DNA of 45,834 nucleotides from Arthrobacter sp. ISL-65 (GTDB lineage Bacteria; Actinomycetota; Actinomycetes; Actinomycetales; Micrococcaceae), in contig NZ_JAGGPN010000014.1 of the NCBI RefSeq assembly GCF_018613795.1, positions 1 to 45,834 on the forward strand. Direction: 5' to 3'. A program made the position numbers and the translations under genes. A model generated the notes under the pieces. That model was not told where the DNA came from. It worked only from the letters and a program-made list of their open reading frames with translations, and made no database searches. Shown piece after piece: positions 32,451 to 39,756 of this stretch (positions within the stretch are counted from its first letter, which is position 1; the number at the start of each line of letters is the position of its first letter).

Positions 32451-32908
32451 CGGGCGCTCATCTCCTGCATGATCTGCGCGGCGCGGCTCAGGGTCAGTCG
32501 GTCCTCCGGGCTCAGGCCGGCCACCCGTTGGGCCAGCCAGGCGGTGCGCTGTTCCCGCGCCTCTTCCAGGACGTCCACACCGGCTGGGGTGATAGCTACC
32601 TGAATCTGGCGGCCGTCCTCCGGATGCGCTGACCGGGACACAAACCCCTGCTCTGCAAGGGCGTTCACGATCCGGGTCATCGAAGGCGCCTGTACGTGCT
32701 CCCGTGCCGCCAGTTCCCGGGGTGTGCGCGGGCCGTCACTGTGGAGCTGGGCCAGCACCGTGTACTGGCCGGGGGTGATGACGTCGCCGGTTGCTTCGAC
32801 CCGGAGCCGGCGGGAGGTCCGCATTACGGCGGTCCGAAGGTCGATCGCCAGCATGTCCGGCCGGATGGATTGCGGGGTTTCTTGGTGTGCCGTTTCGGTC
32901 GCAGGCAT
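32447..32908 (-). CDS. MarR-family transcriptional regulator
   Basis: The 153-residue protein has a MarR winged helix: TPGQYTVLAQLHSDGPRTPR, then REHVQAPSMTRIVNALAEQG and RSAHPEDGRQIQVAITPAG, where the D-x-R wing motif is clear. ATG 32908 is preceded by GGAGG; an upstream TTG (32938) lies inside the palindrome and is unlikely. It probably represses itself and the MFS gene by binding the palindrome at 32932-32944 and releases on binding a small molecule. Confidence 0.9.
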   Translation of the reverse strand: MPATETAHQETPQSIRPDMLAIDLRTAVMRTSRRLRVEATGDVITPGQYTVLAQLHSDGPRTPRELAAREHVQAPSMTRIVNALAEQGFVSRSAHPEDGRQIQVAITPAGVDVLEEAREQRTAWLAQRVAGLSPEDRLTLSRAAQIMQEMSAR

Positions 32909-32931
32909 TGAGGAAGTGCGCCTCCTGATAG

Positions 32932-32944
32932 TTAGCAACGCTAA
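32932..32944. promoter_or_regulatory. Operator-like palindrome of the MarR-MFS operon
   Basis: TTAGCAACGCTAA: arms TTAGC/GCTAA with a three-base centre, 24 bases before the MarR start. A related half-site (TTAGC) follows at 32946. Confidence 0.6.
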
Positions 32945-33009
32945 TTAGCTTCTCTAACCATCATCCCCCGAGTGTCCCCGCGAGGCAACCGAGACCCAGC
33001 GAATATGAC

Positions 33010-34092
33010 CTATTTCCCCTTCGGCGCCGCCGTGCTTGCGCGGATCACGAGTTCAGTGGGCACCAGGGTGACGCCGGGTTCGGTGGTGTTGGTGCGGATC
33101 TGCTGGAGGACGTTGTCCACGCACTGGTTGCCGACGTCGGCGAAGTTCTGGTGGACCGTGGTCAGCGGGGGAGCGTACGAGGAGGCTTCGGGGACGTCGT
33201 CGAACCCGACGAGGCTGATGTCCTCGGGGACGGATTTCCCCTTCTCCCGGAAGGCGCGGAGCAGGCCCAGGGCCATGTGGTCGTTGGCGGCGAAGACGGC
33301 GGTGCAGCCGGGTTCGTCGGCCAGTCGGAGGCCGGCCTTGTAGCCGGAGTCCGCTGACCAGTCGCCGCGGAGCACCGGCGGCACTGGTTTGCCTGCGGCG
33401 GTCAGCGTGCTGCGCCAGGCCGCGGCGCGGCGTTCGCTGGCGAAGGACTCTTCGGGGCCGGCCACGTGCCAGACCGTCTCGTGGCCCAAATCCAAAAGGT
33501 GCCGGACTGCTTTGTGGGCGCCGTCGGCCTGGTCGGTGTCCACCACGCTGTACTGCTCGCCGGCGTCGGAATCGACGACGACGACCTTCACTCCCGGGGG
33601 CAGCGTAACTGTCGCTGCGTCCAGGAGGTGGACCTCCATGATGGCGATCACGGCGTCGACGGCGAGTTCGCCCATACGGGAGAACGCGCCCTGGATGCCG
33701 GCCTGAGTGGGGGCTGTCACCGGAATCAGTGTGATGGCGAAGTCCTGCCGGGCGGCGTGCAGCGCGATGGCCTCCAGGGTGCGCATGTTCCCGAGCGAGG
33801 ACAGCGAGAAGGTGATCACACCGATGGTCCGGAAGCTGCCGCGCTTGAGCGCCCGGGCCGCGCTGTTCGGCCGGTATCCCAGCTCGTTCATCGCCGCAAT
33901 GACCTGGCGCCGCGTGCTTTCGATGACGTCCGGGCTCCCGTTGGACACGCGGGAAACAGTTTGGGAGGAGACGCCGGCGAGCTTGGCGACGTCGGCCATG
34001 GACACCTGCGGCTGGCGCCGCAGCGCGTCGCCTGCACCGCCGGGTGCAGCGGACAGATTGTGGACCGGGGGTTGACCGGGTTCGTGCTCCAT
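33010..34092 (-). CDS. LacI-family repressor of the galactoside operon
   Basis: The 360-residue protein has a LacI DNA-binding headpiece preceded by a polar extension of about 30 residues: SMADVAKLAGVSSQTVSRVS, NGSPDVIESTRRQV and the hinge helix NSAARALKRG. The rest is the sugar-binding core (VFAANDHMALGLLRAFREKG, VGFDDVPEASSYAPPLTTVH). Family members release DNA on binding a sugar, here probably a galactoside. ATG 34092 was chosen; the TTG at 34122 falls within the operator. It is divergent from the permease gene, and both share two operators. Confidence 0.93.
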   Translation of the reverse strand: MEHEPGQPPVHNLSAAPGGAGDALRRQPQVSMADVAKLAGVSSQTVSRVSNGSPDVIESTRRQVIAAMNELGYRPNSAARALKRGSFRTIGVITFSLSSLGNMRTLEAIALHAARQDFAITLIPVTAPTQAGIQGAFSRMGELAVDAVIAIMEVHLLDAATVTLPPGVKVVVVDSDAGEQYSVVDTDQADGAHKAVRHLLDLGHETVWHVAGPEESFASERRAAAWRSTLTAAGKPVPPVLRGDWSADSGYKAGLRLADEPGCTAVFAANDHMALGLLRAFREKGKSVPEDISLVGFDDVPEASSYAPPLTTVHQNFADVGNQCVDNVLQQIRTNTTEPGVTLVPTELVIRASTAAPKGK

Positions 34093-34111
34093 GTCACCAT
34101 CGTACCAATCA

Positions 34112-34125
34112 TGTTTGCGCAAACA
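34112..34125. promoter_or_regulatory. LacI-type operator 1 (perfect palindrome)
   Basis: TGTTTGCGCAAACA is a perfect 14-bp palindrome with central CG, the classic LacI/GalR form. It is 20 bases upstream of the repressor start. Confidence 0.85.
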
Positions 34126-34145
34126 CTAACAAAAGCTCACTTTGA

Positions 34146-34159
34146 TGTTTACGCAAACA
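34146..34159. promoter_or_regulatory. LacI-type operator 2
   Basis: TGTTTACGCAAACA differs from operator 1 at one base. The centres are 34 bp apart, about three helical turns, so two repressor dimers would bind on the same face. Confidence 0.85.
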
Positions 34160-34209
34160 GAACACCATCCGTCACCCGTCACGTGACGCAGCACTACAGA
34201 GGACCTTTC

Positions 34210-35148
34210 ATGACAATGACGTCCCCGCAAGTCACGGCGCCTGCCGGACCGGCAGCCCCGGCCGGCCGCACGAGCCGCCTCGCCAGCCGCCGTTCCTGGG
34301 CCGGCTGGCTGTTCATCGGCCCCTTCATGGCGGTGTTCGCCTTGGTTTTCCTGGCCCCGATCGCCTATTCCATCTACCTGAGCGTCTTCCGCAACCAGCT
34401 CATCGGCGGCACCGCGTTCGTGGGCCTGGACAACTACGCCCGGGCCTTGGGAGACGCGCAGTTCTGGTCAGCGCTGGGGCGGGTTTCGCTGTTCCTGGCA
34501 GTCCAGGTTCCGGTCATGCTGTTCATCGCCTTGGTTGTGGCCCTCGCCCTGGACAGCGGCCGGCTCTACGGAAGGTCGTTCTTCCGGATTTCGATCTTCC
34601 TGCCGTATGCCGTGCCGGCAGTCGTCGCCACCCTCATGTGGGGCTTCATGTACGGCACCCGGTTCGGCCTGGTGGGAAACATCAACCAGGCCTTCGGCCT
34701 CAACCTGCCCAGCCCGCTCTCCTCCGAACTGGTGCTCGCCTCCATCGGAAACATCGTCACGTGGGAGTTCATCGGCTACAACATGCTGATCTTCTACTCC
34801 GCGCTGACCGTCATCCCCAAGTCGCTCTATGAGGCTGCCGAGATCGACGGCGCCGGCCAGCTGAGGGTCATCACCGCCATCAAGCTGCCGGCAATCCGCG
34901 GCGCCATTGTGGTGGCCAGCATCTTCTCCGTGATCGGCAGCTTCCAGCTCTTCAACGAGCCCAGCATCCTCAAGAGCCTCTCACCCAACACCATCTCGAC
35001 CTACTTCACGCCCAACCTGTACGCCTTCTCCCTGTCGTTCTCCGGGCAGCAGTACAACTACTCCGCCACGGTGGCGATCATCATGGGGCTGATCACCATG
35101 GCCATTGCTTATGCCGTCCAGGTCCGCGGCATGCGAAAGGAGCGCTGA
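34210..35148 (+). CDS. Carbohydrate ABC transporter permease (MalF type)
   Basis: The 312-residue permease has six or seven hydrophobic segments and the cytoplasmic EAA loop ALTVIPKSLYEAAEIDGAGQ that contacts the ATPase. ATG 34210 is preceded by AGAGGACC; the frame stays open far upstream over the repressor gene, but that part is antisense noise. It pairs with the next gene two bases downstream. No ATPase is encoded here; importers of this family often use a shared MsiK-type ATPase encoded elsewhere. Confidence 0.93.
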   Translation: MTMTSPQVTAPAGPAAPAGRTSRLASRRSWAGWLFIGPFMAVFALVFLAPIAYSIYLSVFRNQLIGGTAFVGLDNYARALGDAQFWSALGRVSLFLAVQVPVMLFIALVVALALDSGRLYGRSFFRISIFLPYAVPAVVATLMWGFMYGTRFGLVGNINQAFGLNLPSPLSSELVLASIGNIVTWEFIGYNMLIFYSALTVIPKSLYEAAEIDGAGQLRVITAIKLPAIRGAIVVASIFSVIGSFQLFNEPSILKSLSPNTISTYFTPNLYAFSLSFSGQQYNYSATVAIIMGLITMAIAYAVQVRGMRKER

Positions 35149-35150
35149 CC

Positions 35151-36092
35151 ATGAGCGTTCAGACAGCTTCCCGTCCCCGCAGCGCCGGCACAGCTAAGGG
35201 CTCAAGTTCTGCGGCACGTCTGCGGTCCCCCCGCACAGCCGGGTCCAGGCGTTCGCGCCGCAGCGTGGCACTGACCCTCCTGATGGGGCTTGTCCTGCTG
35301 TACAGCCTGGCCCCGCTGTTCTGGCTGCTGGTCAACGCCACCAAAACCCAGGACGGCCTCCTCAACTCCTTCGGCCTGTGGTTCGGCGGCGATTTTGCCC
35401 TCTGGGACAACATCGCCCGGACAGCAACTTACGACGGCGGGATCTTCCTTCGCTGGTTCGCCAACACGGTCCTCTACGTCGTTCTCGGCGCCGGCGGTGC
35501 CACGTTCCTGGCCGTCCTCGGCGGCTACGCGCTGGCGAAGTTCGACTTCCCGGGCCGGAAGGCCGTGTTCGCCGTCGTCATCGGCGCGGTGGCCATCCCC
35601 GGCACTGCCCTCGCGGTTCCCACCTTCCTCATGTTCAGCCAGATGGGCCTCACCAACACCCCCTGGGCCGTGATCATCCCTTCGCTCATCTCGCCCTTCG
35701 GCCTGTACCTCATGTGGACCTTCGCCTCCGAGGCCATCCCCACCGAGATCATGGAGTCCGCCCGGATCGACGGCGCCAGCGAGGCACGCACGTTCTTCCA
35801 GGTCTGCCTGCCGCTGCTGACCCCGGGCATCGTCACCGTGCTGCTCTTCACCATGGTGGCCACCTGGAACAACTACTTCCTGCCACTGATCATGCTGAAG
35901 AACCCGGACTGGTACCCCCTCACCCTGGGCCTGAATGCCTGGAACGCACAAGCCGCCACCGCCGGCGGGGAAGCCATCTTCAACCTCGTCATCACCGGCT
36001 CCCTGCTCACCATCCTGCCGCTGATCGCAGCGTTCCTGCTGCTCCAGCGCTACTGGCAGTCCGGCCTGTCCGCCGGGAGCGTCAAAGAATAA
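35151..36092 (+). CDS. Carbohydrate ABC transporter permease (MalG type)
   Basis: The 313-residue permease begins with a Ser/Arg-rich cytoplasmic tail (to about 40) and has six hydrophobic segments; the EAA loop is EIMESARIDGASEARTFFQV. It starts directly after the first permease stop, with AAAGGAG overlapping that gene's end as its RBS. Together the two permeases form the channel for a galactoside or galacto-oligosaccharide. Confidence 0.93.
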   Translation: MSVQTASRPRSAGTAKGSSSAARLRSPRTAGSRRSRRSVALTLLMGLVLLYSLAPLFWLLVNATKTQDGLLNSFGLWFGGDFALWDNIARTATYDGGIFLRWFANTVLYVVLGAGGATFLAVLGGYALAKFDFPGRKAVFAVVIGAVAIPGTALAVPTFLMFSQMGLTNTPWAVIIPSLISPFGLYLMWTFASEAIPTEIMESARIDGASEARTFFQVCLPLLTPGIVTVLLFTMVATWNNYFLPLIMLKNPDWYPLTLGLNAWNAQAATAGGEAIFNLVITGSLLTILPLIAAFLLLQRYWQSGLSAGSVKE

Positions 36093-36093
36093 T

Positions 36094-36158
36094 CCCCGTC
36101 CCGCCCCGTCCCGTCCGGTCCCGTCCCGTCCCGTCCCGTCCCGTCCCGTCCCGTCCCA
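36094..36158 (+). repeat. Pentanucleotide tandem repeat (CCGTC)n
   Basis: The 97-base gap between permease and binding-protein genes holds about seven perfect CCGTC units (36121-36155), preceded by several imperfect units from 36094. The run ends about 20 bases before the RBS of the next gene. The plus strand is almost purely C/T with G, without A. Confidence 0.9.
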
Positions 36159-36189
36159 CCCTCACCAACAACGCAGTTAGAAGGAAGAC

Positions 36190-37533
36190 ATGATCAAGAC
36201 CCTGACCCGCCGCGGCCTGCTGCAGAGCTCCGCCGTCGCCGCCGCACTCGCCCTGGGGCTCACCGCCTGCGGAGGCGGCGGCAACGCGGCGCCGCAGCAA
36301 ACGGTCAACAGCGACGCAGTCGAAGCGGCCCTCCAGAAGGGCGGCAAGCTGACGGTGTGGGCCTGGGACCAGTCGCTGAAGAAGGTCGCCGAAGGCTTCG
36401 AGGCCAAGTACCCGAACGTGGACGTCAACCTGGTCAACGCAGGCACCGGAAACGACCAGTACACCGCGCTCCAGAACGCGGTCTCCGCCGGTTCCGGTGT
36501 GCCCGACGTCGCGCAGATCGAGTACTACGCACTCCCGCAGTTTGCCCTCAGCAAGTCGCTGGCAGACCTTGGCCAGTTCGGTGCTGCTGACCTCGACGGC
36601 ACCTTCACGGCCGGTCCGTGGTCCTCGGTGCAGGCACAAGGCGGCGTGTACGGCCTTCCCATGGACTCCGGCCCCATGGCCCTGTTCTATAACAAGGAAC
36701 TGTTCGACAAGCACGGCATCGCGGTGCCCACCACCTGGGATGAGTTCCTCGAGGCCGGACGCGCGCTGAAAAAGGCTGACCCCAAGGCCTACATCGCCAA
36801 CGACACCGGCGACGCAGGGTTCACCACCAGCATGATCTGGCAGGCCGGCGGCAAGCCTTACCAGGTGGACGGCACCAACGTCGGCGTGAACTTCTCCGAC
36901 GAAGGGTCCACCAAGTTCGCCGAGACCTGGCAAAAGCTCATCGATGAGGACCTCCTGGCCCCCATCAGCTCCTGGAGCGACGAGTGGTACAAGGGCCTCG
37001 GCAACGGAACCATTGCCACCCTGTCCACCGGCGCCTGGATGCCGGGCAACCTCGTCTCCGGCGTCGCCGACGGGGCCGGCAAATGGCGGGTCGCCCCTCT
37101 GCCGCAGTGGGAAAAGGGTGCCACCAGCAGCTCCGAAAACGGCGGCAGCTCCCTGGCGATCCCCGCCGCCAGCAGCCAGGCAGCGCTGGCGTACGGCTTC
37201 CTGAAGTACTCCAACGTGGAGGAAGGCGTCCAAACCCGGATCGACGGCGGGGCGTTCCCTGCCACCTCAAAGGACCTCGCGTCCGAGAAATTCCAGAACA
37301 CCCAGTTCAAGTACTTCGGCGGCCAGAAAGCCAACGAGATCTTCGCCGAGTCAGCGAAGAACGTTCCCGCCGGCTGGTCCTACCTGCCCTTCCAGGTCTA
37401 CGCCAACAGCATCTTCAACGACACCGCCGGCCAGGCCTACGTCTCCGGCACCAAGCTCAAGGACGGCCTGACCGCATGGCAGAAAGCCTCGGCCAAGTAC
37501 GGCACCGAGCAGGGCTTCACGGTCAAGGAATAA
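36190..37533 (+). CDS. Carbohydrate ABC transporter substrate-binding lipoprotein
   Basis: The 447-residue protein has a twin-Arg-like start (MIKTLTRRGLLQSS) and lipobox LTAC with Cys27. The mature part is a family 1 extracellular binding protein: LTVWAWDQSLKKVAEGFEAK, GVPDVAQIEYYALPQFALSK, YGLPMDSGPMALFYNKELFD. In contrast to the usual operon order, it follows the permeases rather than preceding them. AGAAGGAAG precedes ATG 36190. Given the GH42 and GH30 genes next to it, the ligand is probably a beta-galacto-oligosaccharide. Confidence 0.94.
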   Translation: MIKTLTRRGLLQSSAVAAALALGLTACGGGGNAAPQQTVNSDAVEAALQKGGKLTVWAWDQSLKKVAEGFEAKYPNVDVNLVNAGTGNDQYTALQNAVSAGSGVPDVAQIEYYALPQFALSKSLADLGQFGAADLDGTFTAGPWSSVQAQGGVYGLPMDSGPMALFYNKELFDKHGIAVPTTWDEFLEAGRALKKADPKAYIANDTGDAGFTTSMIWQAGGKPYQVDGTNVGVNFSDEGSTKFAETWQKLIDEDLLAPISSWSDEWYKGLGNGTIATLSTGAWMPGNLVSGVADGAGKWRVAPLPQWEKGATSSSENGGSSLAIPAASSQAALAYGFLKYSNVEEGVQTRIDGGAFPATSKDLASEKFQNTQFKYFGGQKANEIFAESAKNVPAGWSYLPFQVYANSIFNDTAGQAYVSGTKLKDGLTAWQKASAKYGTEQGFTVKE

Positions 37534-37560
37534 CAGGCCGCAAGTAACCCGGCCCCACCT

Positions 37561-37591
37561 CCGCGGACGCGCCAGCCCGGCGCGTCCGCGG
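37561..37591 (+). terminator. Intercistronic hairpin after the binding-protein gene
   Basis: Thirteen perfect pairs (CCGCGGACGCGCC and complement) with loop AGCCC and no T-run, 27 bases after the stop. Its position mirrors the hairpin after the other binding-protein gene (21081-21112) and suggests mRNA stabilisation or partial termination. Confidence 0.7.
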
Positions 37592-37651
37592 CCCCCAGCT
37601 TCGCGGCCGCTCAGCCGCGCCCTACCCCAACGCCCCCGAAATAGGAGATCC

Positions 37652-39691
37652 ATGTCCCTCGCCACCAACCACCGCTGGCTGCGCTGGCCGTCCCCGGACA
37701 CCAAGCGGCTGGCCTTCGGCGCCGACTACAACCCGGAGCAGTGGCCCCGGGAGGTCTGGGCCGAGGATGTCCGCCTCATGCAGGAAGCCGGAGTCAACAT
37801 CGTCTCTTTGGCGATCTTCTCCTGGGCCCGGCTCCAGCCAACGCGGGACACCTGGGACTTTTCCTGGCTCGACGACATCATCAACCTGCTCCACACCAAC
37901 GGCATCGCCGTGGACCTCGCCACCGCCACCGCCTCCCCGCCGCCATGGCTCGCAGCCGAACACCCGGAAATCCTGCCGGTCACCCAGAACGGCGAAACCC
38001 TTTGGCCGGGCGGCCGGCAGCACTGGCGGCCCACGTCCCCGGTCTTCCGCGAGCACGCACTGACGCTCGTGCGCACCATGGCCGAGCGGTACAAGGACCA
38101 CCCCGCCGTCTGCGCCTGGCACGTTTCCAACGAACTTGGCTGCCACAACATCTACGACTATTCCGACGACGCCGCAAGCGCCTTCCGCCGCTGGCTGCAG
38201 GTCCGCTACGGAACCCTTGAGCAGCTGAATACCGCCTGGGGGACCGACTTCTGGTCCCAGCGCTACGCGGACTGGAACCACATCTTCCCGCCGCGGAAGG
38301 CGGCGTCCTACCCGAACCCCACACAGCAACTGGACTTTAAACGCTTCTCCTCGGACTCGCTGCAGGACTACCTCCGTGCCGAACGGAACATCCTCAACAG
38401 CATCACCCCGGACATCCCCGTCACCACCAATTTCATGGTGATGGGGGAGACCAAGGGAATGGATTACGCCGCCTGGGCCGCCGACGTCGACTTCGTCTCC
38501 AACGACCACTACGTGGTCCCCGGCCCGCAGGACCACGACGAGCTGTCCTTCTCCGCGAACCTGACCGGCAACATCGCCGGCGGCAACCCCTGGTTCCTCA
38601 TGGAGCACTCCACCAGCGCCGTCAACTGGCAGCCCGTGAACACGCCCAAGAAGCCCGGGGCTCTCGCCCGGGACTCGCTCACCCATGTGGCGCACGGGGC
38701 AGATGCGGTCTGCTTCTTCCAGTGGCGGCAGTCCCGCGCCGGGGCGGAAAAATACCACTCCGCGATGGTTTCGCACGCCGGCAGCAACAGCAGGCTCTTC
38801 CGCGACGTCACCGCCCTGGGCCGGACGTTGGGCGAACTCTCGGCGATCACGGGTAGCCGCCGTGAGCCCGCAAAGGCTGCAATCCTCTTCGACTGGGATT
38901 CCTGGTGGGCCAGCGAGCTGGACTCCCATCCGAGCGACAGGCTCCGCTACCGGCAGGAGGCGCTCGACTGGTACTCGGCGTTCCTGGCCAGCGGCATCCG
39001 CGCCGACGTCCTCCCGGTGGCGGCCTCCCTTGAGGGGTACCAGCTGGTCATCGCGCCGGTCCTGCACGTGGTGCCGGCGGAGCTGCGTTCGCGCCTGAAT
39101 AGCTTCGTCGAGGCAGGCGGGCACCTCGTGACCACGTACTTCTCCGGCATCGTGGACCAGAACGACCACGTGTGGCTGGGCGGATACCCAGGTGCCCTCA
39201 GCGAGCTGCTGGGGATCCGGGTGGAAGAGTTCGGGCCGCTGGCCCCCGGAGAAGAGGCCACGCTCGACGACGGGTCAACCGGCACTTTGTGGGCGGACTC
39301 GGTGGCCACCACCTCCGGGGACACGAAGGTCCTGCGCCGGTTCACCTCCGGTGACCGGGCGGGCGAACCCGCCGTGACCCGGCGCAGCGTGGGCAACGGA
39401 TCCGCCGGCTACGTGGCGACGCGACTCGGACCCGACGGCCTGGTTCCGGTCCTGCGGGAATTCGCCCACCTTGCCGGCGTCGAGTCTGAAATGCCCGCGG
39501 AACTCCGTGGCGCCGTCGAACTTGCCGTCCGCACGGGTGAGGAAGGGCGCTTCTTTTTCCTGATCAACCGCACTGACCAGGCCGTGGACATCTCGGCGGT
39601 CCCCGGAGCCGTCCTCGCGGACACGAGCCCGGCCGAACGTGCCGCCAAACTGGCCGCCCGCGGCGTGGCCGTTCTCAAAACCCCCAAATAA
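37652..39691 (+). CDS. GH42 beta-galactosidase (cytoplasmic)
   Basis: The 679-residue enzyme lacks a signal peptide and should act on imported oligosaccharides. The barrel starts FGADYNPEQWPREVWAEDVR, a GH42 hallmark; the acid/base Glu161 is in WHVSNELGCHN and the nucleophile Glu318 in PWFLMEHS. A trimerisation domain (about 395-600; AAILFDWDSWWASE) and a small C-terminal beta domain follow. Length is typical. RBS AGGAG lies nine bases before ATG 37652. GH42 enzymes often cut beta-1,3/1,4/1,6-galacto-oligosaccharides from plant galactans, which fits the next gene. Confidence 0.95.
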   Translation: MSLATNHRWLRWPSPDTKRLAFGADYNPEQWPREVWAEDVRLMQEAGVNIVSLAIFSWARLQPTRDTWDFSWLDDIINLLHTNGIAVDLATATASPPPWLAAEHPEILPVTQNGETLWPGGRQHWRPTSPVFREHALTLVRTMAERYKDHPAVCAWHVSNELGCHNIYDYSDDAASAFRRWLQVRYGTLEQLNTAWGTDFWSQRYADWNHIFPPRKAASYPNPTQQLDFKRFSSDSLQDYLRAERNILNSITPDIPVTTNFMVMGETKGMDYAAWAADVDFVSNDHYVVPGPQDHDELSFSANLTGNIAGGNPWFLMEHSTSAVNWQPVNTPKKPGALARDSLTHVAHGADAVCFFQWRQSRAGAEKYHSAMVSHAGSNSRLFRDVTALGRTLGELSAITGSRREPAKAAILFDWDSWWASELDSHPSDRLRYRQEALDWYSAFLASGIRADVLPVAASLEGYQLVIAPVLHVVPAELRSRLNSFVEAGGHLVTTYFSGIVDQNDHVWLGGYPGALSELLGIRVEEFGPLAPGEEATLDDGSTGTLWADSVATTSGDTKVLRRFTSGDRAGEPAVTRRSVGNGSAGYVATRLGPDGLVPVLREFAHLAGVESEMPAELRGAVELAVRTGEEGRFFFLINRTDQAVDISAVPGAVLADTSPAERAAKLAARGVAVLKTPK

Positions 39692-39756
39692 GAAACAGCT
39701 GAGCTAAAGCAGCAGTCCCCAGAGATCAGCAGCATCACCGCACCGAAGGGAATTCA

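Noticed and set aside
33466..34209. Upstream extension of the MalF-type permease frame
   Set aside because: It runs antisense through the LacI gene; the permease has its own RBS and start at 34210.
36082..37233. 383-codon leftward frame opposite the binding-protein gene
   Set aside because: It is antisense to a complete lipoprotein gene and reads through the pentanucleotide tract.
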